From assembly GCA_037138855.1 (NCBI GenBank), contig JBAXHO010000001.1:24840-88839 (forward strand): DNA of 64,000 bases, in the 5' to 3' direction. The number at the start of each line of letters is the position of its first letter. The first letter of the stretch is position 1. This DNA comes from JBAXHO01 sp037138855 (lineage in GTDB: Bacteria; Patescibacteriota; Dojkabacteria; B142; OLB20). Positions 53,866 through 63,011 of the stretch are shown piece by piece. The notes under the pieces were generated by a model. That model saw only the letters and a list, made by a program, of their open reading frames with translations, was not told the origin of the DNA and searched no databases. The position numbers and the translations under genes were made by a program.

Positions 53866-54237
53866 AAATGGGACAGATTAAACTAGATTAAATAAATAAT
53901 GTCATAAAAAGCCGGCAAGTACAAGGGCAGAAAAAAATAATTTATTTTAGCAGTTGAATACTTAAAATTATGCAATTTGATTTTTATTCCATAATAGTGT
54001 TAAATTATTGCTTCAGACGAAAAGAAGTAGCAAGTAGCAAGTATCATGTATAGAAAATATCTGGTAGCTGGTATCTAGTATCTAGTAAAAAAATTATGAA
54101 TTATGAATAATAATTAGAAATTTGTAATTTTCTTTTCTCATAATTCTTTTAGATTTCTAGATTCTATAAATTCTTTCTTTTTATGCCAAAGGCTTACTAG
54201 CTTATGGCTGGATCTTTTATCTTTTATCTTTTATATC
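53866..54237. repeat. Spacer with repeat phrases before ppa
   Basis: 372 bases. It contains AGTAGCAAGTAGCAAGTATC (about 54027), CTGGTAGCTGGTATCTAGTA (54061), CTAGATTCTATAAATTC (about 54156), GCCAAAGGCTTACTAGCTTA (54184) and TTTTATCTTTTATCTTTTA. The AAAGGCTTAC phrase recurs at 57590. No gene. Confidence 0.65.
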
Positions 54238-54822
54238 ATGGCCAACCTTCCAATTAAACCTCAAAAAACAATGCCGAATTTAGTTCACATCGTCGATCCA
54301 TATGCAGATGTTGAAGCAAAAGTATTAAATGTAATTGTTGAAATTAATTCACATACTTTAAATAAATATGAGTTGATTACTGAGACTGGTCATCTGAAAT
54401 TGGATCGAGTAGGCTATGCTCCTTTGGTTTATCCTTTTGCGTATGGTGCTATACCGCAAACCTGGGATCAGGATAATGATCCTTTGGATGTAGAGATAGT
54501 GAATGTTATGGAGCCAATTGCAGCTGGAGCACTGGTAGAAGCTCGTATTATCGGTATTATGAAATTTGAAGATGGTGGTGAAATCGATGATAAAGTGATT
54601 GCAGTTTTGGCTGCTGATAAAAGACAGGATCATATTCAGTCTTTTACAGATTTAGGTGAACATTTTCAAAAAGAAACTACTTACTATTGGGAGCATTACA
54701 AAGACTTGAAGAAACCTGGAACTTGCAAAACTCTTGGTTTTTTCGATGCTAATGAAGCAGTGAAAATTATCGCTGAATGTGTAGAACGTTATAAAATCGA
54801 CTATTTGCCGAAGTTTGAATAG
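54238..54822 (+). CDS. ppa: Inorganic pyrophosphatase (family I)
   Basis: 194 residues. Evidence: YPFAYGAIPQTW, then DQDNDPLDVEIV (metal-binding Asp cluster, about 80-86), VIAVLAADKRQDH and an EHYKDLKK segment (active-site Tyr/Lys). It splits pyrophosphate to pull biosynthetic reactions forward. The length is slightly above the family average. No SD; the ATG follows a T-rich tract. Confidence 0.94.
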   Translation: MANLPIKPQKTMPNLVHIVDPYADVEAKVLNVIVEINSHTLNKYELITETGHLKLDRVGYAPLVYPFAYGAIPQTWDQDNDPLDVEIVNVMEPIAAGALVEARIIGIMKFEDGGEIDDKVIAVLAADKRQDHIQSFTDLGEHFQKETTYYWEHYKDLKKPGTCKTLGFFDANEAVKIIAECVERYKIDYLPKFE

Positions 54823-55078
54823 AAAAGTAGCAAGTAGCAAGTATCAAGTAAAAAATTTCTAGTAGCTGGTATCTAGTATCTAGTAGACAAGGAGATTCGA
54901 GTTTCGATCCTGAACTTGTTTCAGGACGCAATTCGATTCTTAGATTCCTAACTTTTACCTTTTAGCTTTTTTCCAGCCTACAGTCTACTACCTACAGACT
55001 ACATTTTATACTTTTTCTCCAGCTACCAGCTACGATTTCCTCTGGTGATTCCGTTTGGACTGCTCTATAATAGATTTC
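54823..55078. repeat. Nested palindromic spacer between ppa and the J-domain gene
   Basis: Phrases run AGTAGCAAGTATCAAGTA, TAGTAGCTGGTATCTAGTA, GAGATTCGAGTTTCGAT. A central hairpin CCTGAACTTGTTTCAGG (about 54908-54925) follows, then broadly complementary phrases (AATTCGATTCTTAG, CCAGCTACCAGCTACGA). The layout suggests a large cruciform or RNA hairpin. Confidence 0.7.
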
Positions 55079-55474
55079 ATGCCAATAAATAATTTTTATA
55101 AAATATTAGGCCTACATCCACAGGCTACTGAAGCAGAAATTAAATCTGCATTTCGTGCTCTCGCGAAAAAATTTCATCCTGATAAAGTAAAGGGAAGTTC
55201 ACAAGATCAAAGATTTTCTGAGATTGTAAATGCCTATAAAGTTTTATCCAATAAAAGCCGGAGATTTCGTTATGATGCAGAGCGAAGATTGGCTGAACGT
55301 GATAAAATGGATGTTTTTGTGTCACAAGTGAAGAAGCCTGAAAAGAAAGCAAGAAGGTCAGTAAATATCAATCCGAATTTGAAGATGAATGAAAATCATG
55401 CAAAAGTAAACAGTATTTTTATTATTGGTCTTTATGTTGTTTTACTGATTATTATTATTATGCTGCTGCGATGA
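55079..55474 (+). CDS. Membrane-tethered J-domain (DnaJ-like) protein
   Basis: 131 residues from the ATG at 55079; the TTG eight codons earlier is less likely since a TATAAT lies at 55066-55071, making a leaderless start. A J domain (NFYKILGLHPQATEAEIKSAFRALAKKFHPDKVKGS, with HPD) fills residues 4-65, and a single membrane helix closes the protein. It probably directs DnaK to the membrane. It overlaps the next gene (ATGA). Confidence 0.9.
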   Translation: MPINNFYKILGLHPQATEAEIKSAFRALAKKFHPDKVKGSSQDQRFSEIVNAYKVLSNKSRRFRYDAERRLAERDKMDVFVSQVKKPEKKARRSVNINPNLKMNENHAKVNSIFIIGLYVVLLIIIIMLLR

Positions 55475-56379
55475 AAAAGCTGATTCGAAAAATTTCTCCC
55501 AAAAACTGGGTAATTATCGGAGTGATTTGTGGAATTTTAGTTTTGAATATGTTTAAAATTAGATTCAATTTTGATTTCATTGTATTGACTATGTTACTAG
55601 CAGCATATGTCACTGGTTCTTCTAAAAGATTTATTAAAGATTGGTTTTTGCCGATTTTACTTTTTTATTTTTATCAGGCATTTCGTGGATCAGCTTATAC
55701 TATTAGCAATAAACTTTGGCAGGCAGAGCCAATAGTGCAGCCTCTAATTACCTGGGAGCGGAATTTATTTTTCTTTTTGAATGATATTCCGACAGTAATA
55801 TTACAACAGACATTACGCCCGGATCTAAGTATTGTACCTTGGTATGATTATGTTTTGATGCTCTTTTATACTTTGTTTTTTTGGTACTGGATAGGTGCTG
55901 GATTTATGATCTGGAAGAAAAATCGACAGTTATTTTTCAAATACATGTATGGTTTGGTAGGATTTTCAATTTTTGATACAATTTTATATTTATTTTTTCC
56001 GACTGCACCGCCCTGGTATGCAGCGCAGCAAGGCCTGATTACTTTTGTTCCGCGACTCTTTTGGACTACTTCCTACTTCAAAACAAGCGGTATGAGTATT
56101 ATTTCCGGTTACGGTGATAATAAGTTTGCAGCTTTTCCATCCCATCATGCTGCCTGGCCATTTTTTGCGAGTTTATTTCTTTATAAAGCTTTTGGTAAAA
56201 AAGCTTTGCCACTTATGATCGTGCCCATAATGATTATGTTTGCTACCTGGTACGGTGCTGAGCATTATATTATTGACTCGATCGCCGGCATTTTGGTAGC
56301 CTGGGTGACCTACTGGTTTTTGAATAGTAAGTATTTTGATCTGGTATGGCAGAAATGGAAAGTAGCAAGTAGCAAGTAG
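55471..56379 (+). CDS. PAP2-superfamily membrane phosphatase / inositol phosphotransferase-like
   Basis: 302 residues, about seven membrane helices. FAAFPSHHAAWP (about 213-224) and WYGAEHYIIDSIAGI (about 265-279) match the C2 and C3 motifs of PAP2/IPC-synthase-like enzymes, with two catalytic His. It acts on lipid phosphates at the membrane. It is translationally coupled to the J-domain gene. Confidence 0.85.
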   Translation: MKKLIRKISPKNWVIIGVICGILVLNMFKIRFNFDFIVLTMLLAAYVTGSSKRFIKDWFLPILLFYFYQAFRGSAYTISNKLWQAEPIVQPLITWERNLFFFLNDIPTVILQQTLRPDLSIVPWYDYVLMLFYTLFFWYWIGAGFMIWKKNRQLFFKYMYGLVGFSIFDTILYLFFPTAPPWYAAQQGLITFVPRLFWTTSYFKTSGMSIISGYGDNKFAAFPSHHAAWPFFASLFLYKAFGKKALPLMIVPIMIMFATWYGAEHYIIDSIAGILVAWVTYWFLNSKYFDLVWQKWKVASSK

Positions 56380-56456
56380 AAAAATGGTAAGGTGCAAACA
56401 TGTTTGCACCTCGCGAAGCTCGTAAAAATCAAGAAATTGAAAATTCTGAATTAGCA

Positions 56457-57328
56457 CTAAATGCTAATTAAAATAATTCCGATTGCTGTTCCTCCAATAG
56501 CAATCCATTTGTATAGGGGAATTTTTTCTTTGAGAAAGATTACAGCTAGGATTACGGTAATTAAAGCAACTGAGTTGCCGAGTGGAGCTACAATTATAGG
56601 ATTACCTTTGATCAGACCATAGTTTACGCTAAGTAGGGCAATAATATCCAGAATTCCGATAAAAATCAGTGGGAGTAATTTTTTAGGTGAATGCTGTTTT
56701 AATTTGAGTGGAAATTGGAAAAATTTGAAAATAATTACAGCGAAAGCGATTGCACTGGCTTTAATAATTAGATTGATGAAAAGCCAATCAAATCTTGCAG
56801 TGAGATATATAGTAATTGGCCAGGTAAGACAACCAAAAATGATTGAAGCTAAGAGTACTTCTTTGAGCCCTTTAACTAATTTAAAGTTCATGTTTTGAAG
56901 GTCTTTGATGTCAATGATAATTATAATTGTTGCAATTGCCACAAGTGCTACACCGCAATATTGATGAAAACTTAGACGGCTGCCAAAGAAGAAATAGGAA
57001 ATGATCGCAGTAAATACTGAATTGATAGCAATTATTGATGATACACTTGATAAGTTGCCAATTTCAAAGGCCCGATAATAAAATAAATATCCAATTAGAT
57101 AAAGAAAACCAACAAGGATAGCTAATATAAAAGCTAGAATCGTCAGCTTAAAAGTGATTCCAAAGCTTAAGCAACAAAGAAATATTATCAAGAGACTCAC
57201 TAGCTGAGAATAGAAAAAAGTTTTTCGATAGCCGATGTCCTTGGTAACTTTATTGGCAAAAAATCAGCCACACCCCAGCCAAACATACCGCTAAGACCAG
57301 ATAAGATGCTGAAAAGTATTGTGTTCAT
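56457..57328 (-). pseudogene. EamA-family transporter, frameshifted at A6
   Basis: The main frame (to 57200) holds about eight membrane helices and ends in an EamA repeat (NSVALITVILAVIFLKEKIPLYKW). It starts inside a helix. An ATG at 57328 opens MNTILFSILSGLSGMFGWGVADF. It joins the main frame through ANKVTKDIGYRKTFFYSQLVS if the A6 run at 57258-57263 (T6 on this strand) is changed by one base. This is probably a full transporter damaged by an indel or an assembly error. Confidence 0.75.
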
Positions 57329-57696
57329 GATTTAAAAAGTATCAAGTATCAAGTATAAAGTAGACTAAAACGTTCGTAGTGTCCAAAAATCTTTGGACAG
57401 TTAGCAATTGAAATGAAAATATTAATAAATTAATAGATTAACGGGTTAACAAATTAATCCTGAAATATGTTCAGGAAAAAAGATTAAAAAAGCAGTAAGT
57501 AGTTGAAGTTGAGATTCGATCCTGAACTTATTTCAGGACGAGCTTCGCTTTATTGATTCCTAGATTCTTAAATTCATATCTTTTTAAGCCAAAGGCTTAC
57601 CAGCTTATGGCTGGAGCTATTATCTAATAACTTCTAACTTTTTACTATTTTCTTCAAATTTCAATTTGCAAATTCCAAATTGCATTAATCTTCTAC
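57329..57696. repeat. Spacer with repeat phrases and CCTGAA hairpins
   Basis: 368 bases. ATCAAGTATCAAGTATAAAG (57339), a CCTGAAATATGTTCAGG hairpin (about 57453), GAGATTCGATCCTGAAC with TTTCAGGACGAGCTTCG (about 57510-57550), CTAGATTCTTAAATTC, GCCAAAGGCTTACCAGCTTA (57588) and TTTGCAAATTCCAAATTGC (about 57665). All have copies in other spacers. No gene. Confidence 0.7.
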
Positions 57697-58974
57697 CTAC
57701 TTCTTTCTAAATACTCCATTCAGCCAGTTATGACTTCTGGTGATATTGTCGACTCGGATCATTTCTAGACCTACTTGAGCAGTACGTTCGATCAATTCTT
57801 CTTTGGTAAAAAGATGAAAGAAATTACGTACGGTTTTGTAATAATGGCTATCTTCTTCATAAATTTCACCTTCGCCTTCGCGGACGATGATATAGAAAAT
57901 ACCACCTTCGACAAGAGCAGCAGCGATTTTAGGGAAAACGATTTTTAGCGCCTCATCATTTAAGTGATGCAATGAATTTCTTGCCCAGATGCCTTTGTAG
58001 GTATTAGTTTCTAGTTCATGAGTGACGATGTCGGCCAAAACGATATCGAGATCAGGATTCTCATATTTGGCGATTTCATAAAATTTTTTCGAAATCTCCA
58101 CTCCTTTGACAGTGTATTTTTGAGCAAGATATCTGGTGTCAAATCCGGCACCACAACCAATGTCTAAGACATGAGCTGGGGGGTTTACTAGTTTCATAAA
58201 TTCATCCAGCTGATCCTGGGCAATCAATTTGCCTGCATGCTCGTCATGATATGACTGGGCAATAGAGTTATATGCTTTGATGACAGCACCGCGGTGATTG
58301 CCGGAGATCAAGAATGCTGCTTCATCACCTTCAACTTGTTTATCTTTACAATGTTGGATTTTTTGTTCGTGCTCCTCAATAATTCGTAGAATGTCTTCCG
58401 GGGCATTAGCCTGATACAAGACACCTAATTCCATTTCATCAATTAACATATCTTTCTGAAAAGCAGTAATAATATCATCCCAGAATTCGCCAAAAAGAAT
58501 CACTGGCTTATGACAGCCATAGTAGAGCTTGGCAAGTGCCCAGACCATACCAAACTCGGAAATTGTACCAGTTCCACCTTTGCAGACAACATAAGCATCT
58601 CCTTTTTCTATTAAACCTAAAGTCCGCATCATATAGTTGGAGCAAGTTTCTGATTCATCAGTAACATTTGCTAAATTTTTACCTTCGAAAATTGAAGCTA
58701 ATTTCGGTTGCCAATAAATGGCAACAGTATGCCCGCCTACAGATTCAGCGCCATCGGTCGCTGCTTTCATGATACCCGGTCCACCGCCATCGACGATGGT
58801 AAAACCATTTTCAGCAAGTAACTTTGCTGCATTCCAGACTGATTGATAAATTGGGTTATCGCTAACAATTGCCGAATCACCGAAAAAAGTAATGTTATTT
58901 ATCAGCTTTCCTGTAGTACTTTGATCATCTTTACTACCTTCAGGTTTGAGTGGAAGAATGATATTTATCGGCAT
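57697..58974 (-). CDS. Fusion of LOG-like nucleotide hydrolase and SAM methyltransferase
   Basis: About 425 residues from the ATG at 58974. Residues 1-225 resemble the LOG/lysine-decarboxylase-like Rossmann family: GGGPGIMKAATDGAESVGG and AYVVCKGGTGTISEFGMVWA. Residues 230-425 are a class I methyltransferase: HVLDIGCGAGFDTRYLAQ (SAM motif I, about 265), the acidic residue in VKGVEIS and NSLHHLNDEA. No stop or frameshift divides the parts. LOG proteins release nucleobase-type products from nucleotide 5'-phosphates, and a fused methyltransferase might modify the product. The role is open. Confidence 0.85.
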   Translation of the reverse strand: MPINIILPLKPEGSKDDQSTTGKLINNITFFGDSAIVSDNPIYQSVWNAAKLLAENGFTIVDGGGPGIMKAATDGAESVGGHTVAIYWQPKLASIFEGKNLANVTDESETCSNYMMRTLGLIEKGDAYVVCKGGTGTISEFGMVWALAKLYYGCHKPVILFGEFWDDIITAFQKDMLIDEMELGVLYQANAPEDILRIIEEHEQKIQHCKDKQVEGDEAAFLISGNHRGAVIKAYNSIAQSYHDEHAGKLIAQDQLDEFMKLVNPPAHVLDIGCGAGFDTRYLAQKYTVKGVEISKKFYEIAKYENPDLDIVLADIVTHELETNTYKGIWARNSLHHLNDEALKIVFPKIAAALVEGGIFYIIVREGEGEIYEEDSHYYKTVRNFFHLFTKEELIERTAQVGLEMIRVDNITRSHNWLNGVFRKK

Positions 58975-59106
58975 AAATTGCAATTATAAAATGTTAATTT
59001 ATTTATTATAGCAGAAAGATGGAAACGGTGAGTGGTGAACGGAAATCGGAAATTAAAAAATCACATATTTATTATTTAACACAAGATACTAGCTACTAGC
59101 TACTAT

Positions 59107-61668
59107 TTACAAGGGTGTGCCGATCATTTGGGTTTGGACGATAATCGGGTGGGGGCGGTGTAAATGTTTGAGTTTTAAGTTGCGAAGATTTAAATGTCGA
59201 CGGGCAGCTGGAATTACTGAGATTATTGAAATGATGCAGATAATAAGGGCAATACTGGCGAAAATGATGATAAAAAGGTTTGTTTGATAAAGATTAAAAA
59301 AATTCAATGAAAGAATCGGGGTATGGTCTCTGCCAGCATTTACTTCTTCAATGGCTTGAAGGCGTAGCGTAGCCATTTTGCGTTCAAGCAAAGGATTATT
59401 TTTGCCTGCTTGATCTAGTATTTTAATTGATTTGGAAAAATAACCTTTTTTATAGGCAGTGACAGCATCTTTTAAAAGTGAATTCATAATTGTAGATGAT
59501 GTTGAAATGCCATTTTTTTCAAGCATAGCAACAATATCTGCATTGGTAATGGCCGCATTAGAGTCATTTCCCAGCTGAGTATTTTGTATAGTGGTAGCAA
59601 TTCCCAGTAAATTTCCGGAATCATCAATTAAAGGGCTTCCGTTAACAATATTGGGATTTTCACTATTCCAAAGTATTAAATCATAAGTAGCAGCAGGATT
59701 TTTTTCAATAGTTTTAATTGTGCCGGAAATTAGGTTGGCTGAGGTTTGAATTGTGATTTCTTCAGAACTGTCATAGTTAATAGCTGTAATCAGGCTTGCA
59801 TTTTCAGTGATATTTGCTTGTTCAATTGGTATGGGAATAAACGCATAATTATCAATATTATCGCTGAGTGGCTTAAGCAGAGCCAAATCTGCGCTTTGAT
59901 AATAACGTTTATCATCTGCTTCGCTGCCTAGTTGTAATTCATAAGATGATCCAATTTTATTTGCAGCTACCAGTTGAAACGGGAGTTGAGCTTCAGGATT
60001 TTGTAAAGATAAATCGGTTTGATCAATCTGAAAAATGGCGTTATTTTGAACAAATGTATTCGATTGAAGATTTGATATTGTAATTTGTCCTTTGGTGAAG
60101 CCATTAATTATATATGTAATAGCCAGGTCTCTGGTGAGGCGGTTGAATTCAATGCTGCTTAAATTTTCGAATTTTGCGGAATTGCCAAATTGATTACGGA
60201 GTTGTTTGATAGAAAGTTCTGTCAGATAATCTTGCAAATTGTTTTGATCAAATCCGGAATAAATACTATCGATAATTAAATCTAATTCATTTGGTGCACT
60301 TAATTGCGCATTGGTAAGTAAATAGCCATTATTATTAATAAAAAATCCATTTCCCCAAGAGACACTACAAAGCTTATAAATGTCTGGATTATTTTCAATG
60401 GCTAAATCAAAGCAATGCCTGCTGTAAAGCTCTACTACTGAAGCATTTGGGATGACAAGCTGGGGAACGATCTGAAAAGTATTTTGGGAAGTAGTTGCTA
60501 AATCCTGCGGTTGAATATTTTGTTTGATTTCTGATAACAGTTGCAGTAAAGGCGCTGATCCATCTTTTTGAAAAATGCTGTTAATTTCAATTATTGCGGA
60601 TTTATCTGAATTTATCCCTAAATAAATTCTTAAATATGTGAAATTGATACTATCGTAAAGTTCAGTAAAAATAAATTTTCGTTCAGCAATAGTTGCTTCA
60701 GCACTTGGAATTTTTATTTTATAAAATTTATTATTGGCAACTTGTAAATCGGTAGCCTCTGTTAATTTTTGATTGAGAGTAGTTTCTGAAAATTCATCTG
60801 AAATTGGTTGAGAACTAATATTGAATGTTTGTTTTTTATTACTTAAATAAGTATTTGCCTTATTTAATAAATAGTTATTTTGACTGGATTGCTTTAATTG
60901 CCAAACGTTTGGATCATAACTGATACTTAAATCAGTAAAATTAATCATTTTTAATGTCCCAGTAAGCCCACTCTCTGGAAGCTTAGCAAGGGAATTACTA
61001 ATTGAAATAAACGTATCAATATCTTGCTCGAAATGTGAATAGCCATTATTAAATGTTATTTCCAGTTGAAAAAATGTTTGGTCAATTTTTTTGAACATTA
61101 GGACTTTTTTCATTGGTTGTTCATACCCGGGCACAAAACTGATTTTATTAATATAGCTAAATTCATATATTGGCAGGCTATCAGTACTTTTGGTGCTCTG
61201 GAGATATTCTACATTGCTCCAGATTGTCTGAAAATTGTCGCGATAAGTGGGCAAGATCGAACCAAGATCACTGGAGTTAATTTTCTGTAAGCTGGCATAG
61301 ACATTTGTATTATGTAGAGCATTGAAAGTAACTACTTGATCCTGATATTCAATTTGAAATCCGGCAGTTTGGGGTACCTGAAATATTACTCCCAGATCAG
61401 GTGCAAGGTAATTAATAGTTTGGATATCGTTTCCAGTTTCCGGTAATTGAATAGGGTTTGTCTCCTCCGGTGCTGCCGGTGTCCTCCAGAAGATTACACT
61501 TGATACAAGTAACATAATGGATACAATGGCAGTAGTGGAGCTCGCTTTGATGACCATTTTCATTTTGCTGCTTTCGGAAATCTCTCGCAACAGCGAATGT
61601 ACCATGGATATTGGCTTTACCACTTGTGGTAGTTTTAAAGGGAAAACCTTTTTAGTGTTATCGATCAT
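59107..61668 (-). CDS. Double-anchored HtrA/trypsin-like pseudoprotease
   Basis: About 853 residues from the ATG at 61668. A membrane helix near the N terminus (about 40-60) and another near 800-825 enclose a large outside region. Two PsbP-like or sensor modules come first. A trypsin-like domain follows: GNGFFINNNGYLLTNAQLS (about 440) corresponds to the His motif but has Gln in place of His; QSADLALLKP (about 590) carries the Asp; IVNGSPLIDDSGNLLGIA (about 675) carries a Ser. A catalytic triad is therefore incomplete, suggesting a non-cutting scaffold or sensor. The tail is basic. Confidence 0.78.
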   Translation of the reverse strand: MIDNTKKVFPLKLPQVVKPISMVHSLLREISESSKMKMVIKASSTTAIVSIMLLVSSVIFWRTPAAPEETNPIQLPETGNDIQTINYLAPDLGVIFQVPQTAGFQIEYQDQVVTFNALHNTNVYASLQKINSSDLGSILPTYRDNFQTIWSNVEYLQSTKSTDSLPIYEFSYINKISFVPGYEQPMKKVLMFKKIDQTFFQLEITFNNGYSHFEQDIDTFISISNSLAKLPESGLTGTLKMINFTDLSISYDPNVWQLKQSSQNNYLLNKANTYLSNKKQTFNISSQPISDEFSETTLNQKLTEATDLQVANNKFYKIKIPSAEATIAERKFIFTELYDSINFTYLRIYLGINSDKSAIIEINSIFQKDGSAPLLQLLSEIKQNIQPQDLATTSQNTFQIVPQLVIPNASVVELYSRHCFDLAIENNPDIYKLCSVSWGNGFFINNNGYLLTNAQLSAPNELDLIIDSIYSGFDQNNLQDYLTELSIKQLRNQFGNSAKFENLSSIEFNRLTRDLAITYIINGFTKGQITISNLQSNTFVQNNAIFQIDQTDLSLQNPEAQLPFQLVAANKIGSSYELQLGSEADDKRYYQSADLALLKPLSDNIDNYAFIPIPIEQANITENASLITAINYDSSEEITIQTSANLISGTIKTIEKNPAATYDLILWNSENPNIVNGSPLIDDSGNLLGIATTIQNTQLGNDSNAAITNADIVAMLEKNGISTSSTIMNSLLKDAVTAYKKGYFSKSIKILDQAGKNNPLLERKMATLRLQAIEEVNAGRDHTPILSLNFFNLYQTNLFIIIFASIALIICIISIISVIPAARRHLNLRNLKLKHLHRPHPIIVQTQMIGTPL

Positions 61669-61752
61669 ATAAAAATTCACATTGCTGAAATTTAATTGTA
61701 AAGAGAAATAGGGAGGAATTCAATATGTAAAAAAAGTCACCGCTTACCGTTT

Positions 61753-62154
61753 TTAATACAAATAAATCAGGGTGAAGCAGATAATTATCAAGCCATAGAA
61801 GGCATTGCGAAGGCCAGAGAGTTGATAAAGAATATAGATTGAATTATTGGAGAGATTTTTTAAAGAAGTACCAGGGCGATAACTTTTGGGTCCAAATTGT
61901 TGTAATAACCAGTAAATCATTTCACCAAAACCGCGTAGTGAGAGAAATATGCCCCATTCCAGAATGGCAAAGCGCCAGGAAAGAATTGCTGTTAGCAGCA
62001 TTAAACCAATTAAAGGCAGAATCACTGGTGCATCGCCCTTGACATAAATATGAAAGAATCGTAAAAATTTACCCGGTTCGCTATAAAACCAGCTATCTTC
62101 AGTCTCCCGTGAAGGGCGAAGTAATTGCTTGCAATTTTTCCATAAATTCTTCAT
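61753..62154 (-). CDS. Small membrane protein coupled to HAD phosphatase
   Basis: 133 residues from the ATG at 62154, chosen because it follows the HAD stop by 4 bases and longer starts lie inside that gene. Two or three membrane helices (about 38-58, 60-80, 108-130) with a basic linker. No family assigned. Probably co-transcribed with the HAD gene. Confidence 0.68.
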   Translation of the reverse strand: MKNLWKNCKQLLRPSRETEDSWFYSEPGKFLRFFHIYVKGDAPVILPLIGLMLLTAILSWRFAILEWGIFLSLRGFGEMIYWLLQQFGPKSYRPGTSLKNLSNNSIYILYQLSGLRNAFYGLIIICFTLIYLY

Positions 62155-62158
62155 TTTG

Positions 62159-62809
62159 TTAGAGATAATTTTTGAGTTCAGATAAAGATTTGATTTGTAC
62201 TTTAGCTTCATGAATAATGTCTGAATTATCGGCAGTGGCAATCGCAAAAGTGTAGGGTAGGGCTTTGAAAATTGCAACATCATTATGACCATCACCGACA
62301 AAAGCAATTTCCTCTTTACTGAGATTTTTTTCCTGGAGAAATTTTTCCAAACGTTTGATCTTCCAGTTATTCCAGTCTTTGCTGTAGTGAAAAGTTATCA
62401 TTTCATTTTTTTCATTCCAGTCAGTCGTGACATCGACAAAAATTTCAGTAATTCCGAGTTCTTGAGCTTTGCTCTGGGCATAGAGATCGAGACTGCTGGT
62501 GGCGAGGCCGAGAGTATACTTTTTAGCGAGATACTGGCAAATTTCCACGGCATCTGGGCGGAAGGGAATCATTTTGGAAATTTCCTGCAATTTTGCTTTA
62601 GTCACCGGACCATTTGTTGTAAATAATTTCATGATCTCGACTGTCGCATCAGCGGTATTGTATTTCCCGGCAATGTAATCATGAAAAATTTCCAGATGTT
62701 TCTCTGGATCACCACCAAGCAGTTCAGTAATCTGCTCCCACGAGGGCCTTGGTGTCAGCGTCCCGTCCAGATCGAAGAAGACGTATTTGAGTTGTTGTGA
62801 GATAGTCAT
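62159..62809 (-). CDS. HAD-superfamily phosphatase (SerB-like)
   Basis: 216 residues. Motif I FFDLDGTL (nucleophile and acid Asp, about 11-15), motif II LATSSLD (Ser, about 107), motif III Lys in WKIKRLE, and motif IV FVGDGHNDVAIF (about 170). A helical cap lies between motifs I and II. The layout resembles phosphoserine phosphatase and its relatives. The substrate is unproven. Confidence 0.88.
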   Translation of the reverse strand: MTISQQLKYVFFDLDGTLTPRPSWEQITELLGGDPEKHLEIFHDYIAGKYNTADATVEIMKLFTTNGPVTKAKLQEISKMIPFRPDAVEICQYLAKKYTLGLATSSLDLYAQSKAQELGITEIFVDVTTDWNEKNEMITFHYSKDWNNWKIKRLEKFLQEKNLSKEEIAFVGDGHNDVAIFKALPYTFAIATADNSDIIHEAKVQIKSLSELKNYL

Positions 62810-62937
62810 TTATAAATGTGATTGAATTGTTAAATTATATAATGAAAAAAAATAATACCCAAGATTAAATCTAAATTTATTCTGGTAAGATGCAAAAATT
62901 TATATTTCATTACAATTATCCGATCACCGTTTTGTTT

Positions 62938-62972
62938 TCCAAATTGCAATTTGCAAATTTCAAATTGCATTT
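62938..62972. repeat. 'CAAATTGCAATTTGCAAATTTC' intergenic phrase
   Basis: Copy of a palindromic phrase family found at about 16244, 27757 and 57660, here just before the rsmE promoter region (TATAAT 62984-62989). Confidence 0.7.
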
Positions 62973-63011
62973 CTTTTTCATGCTATAATTCCTCATATTC
63001 ACACAACTTTT

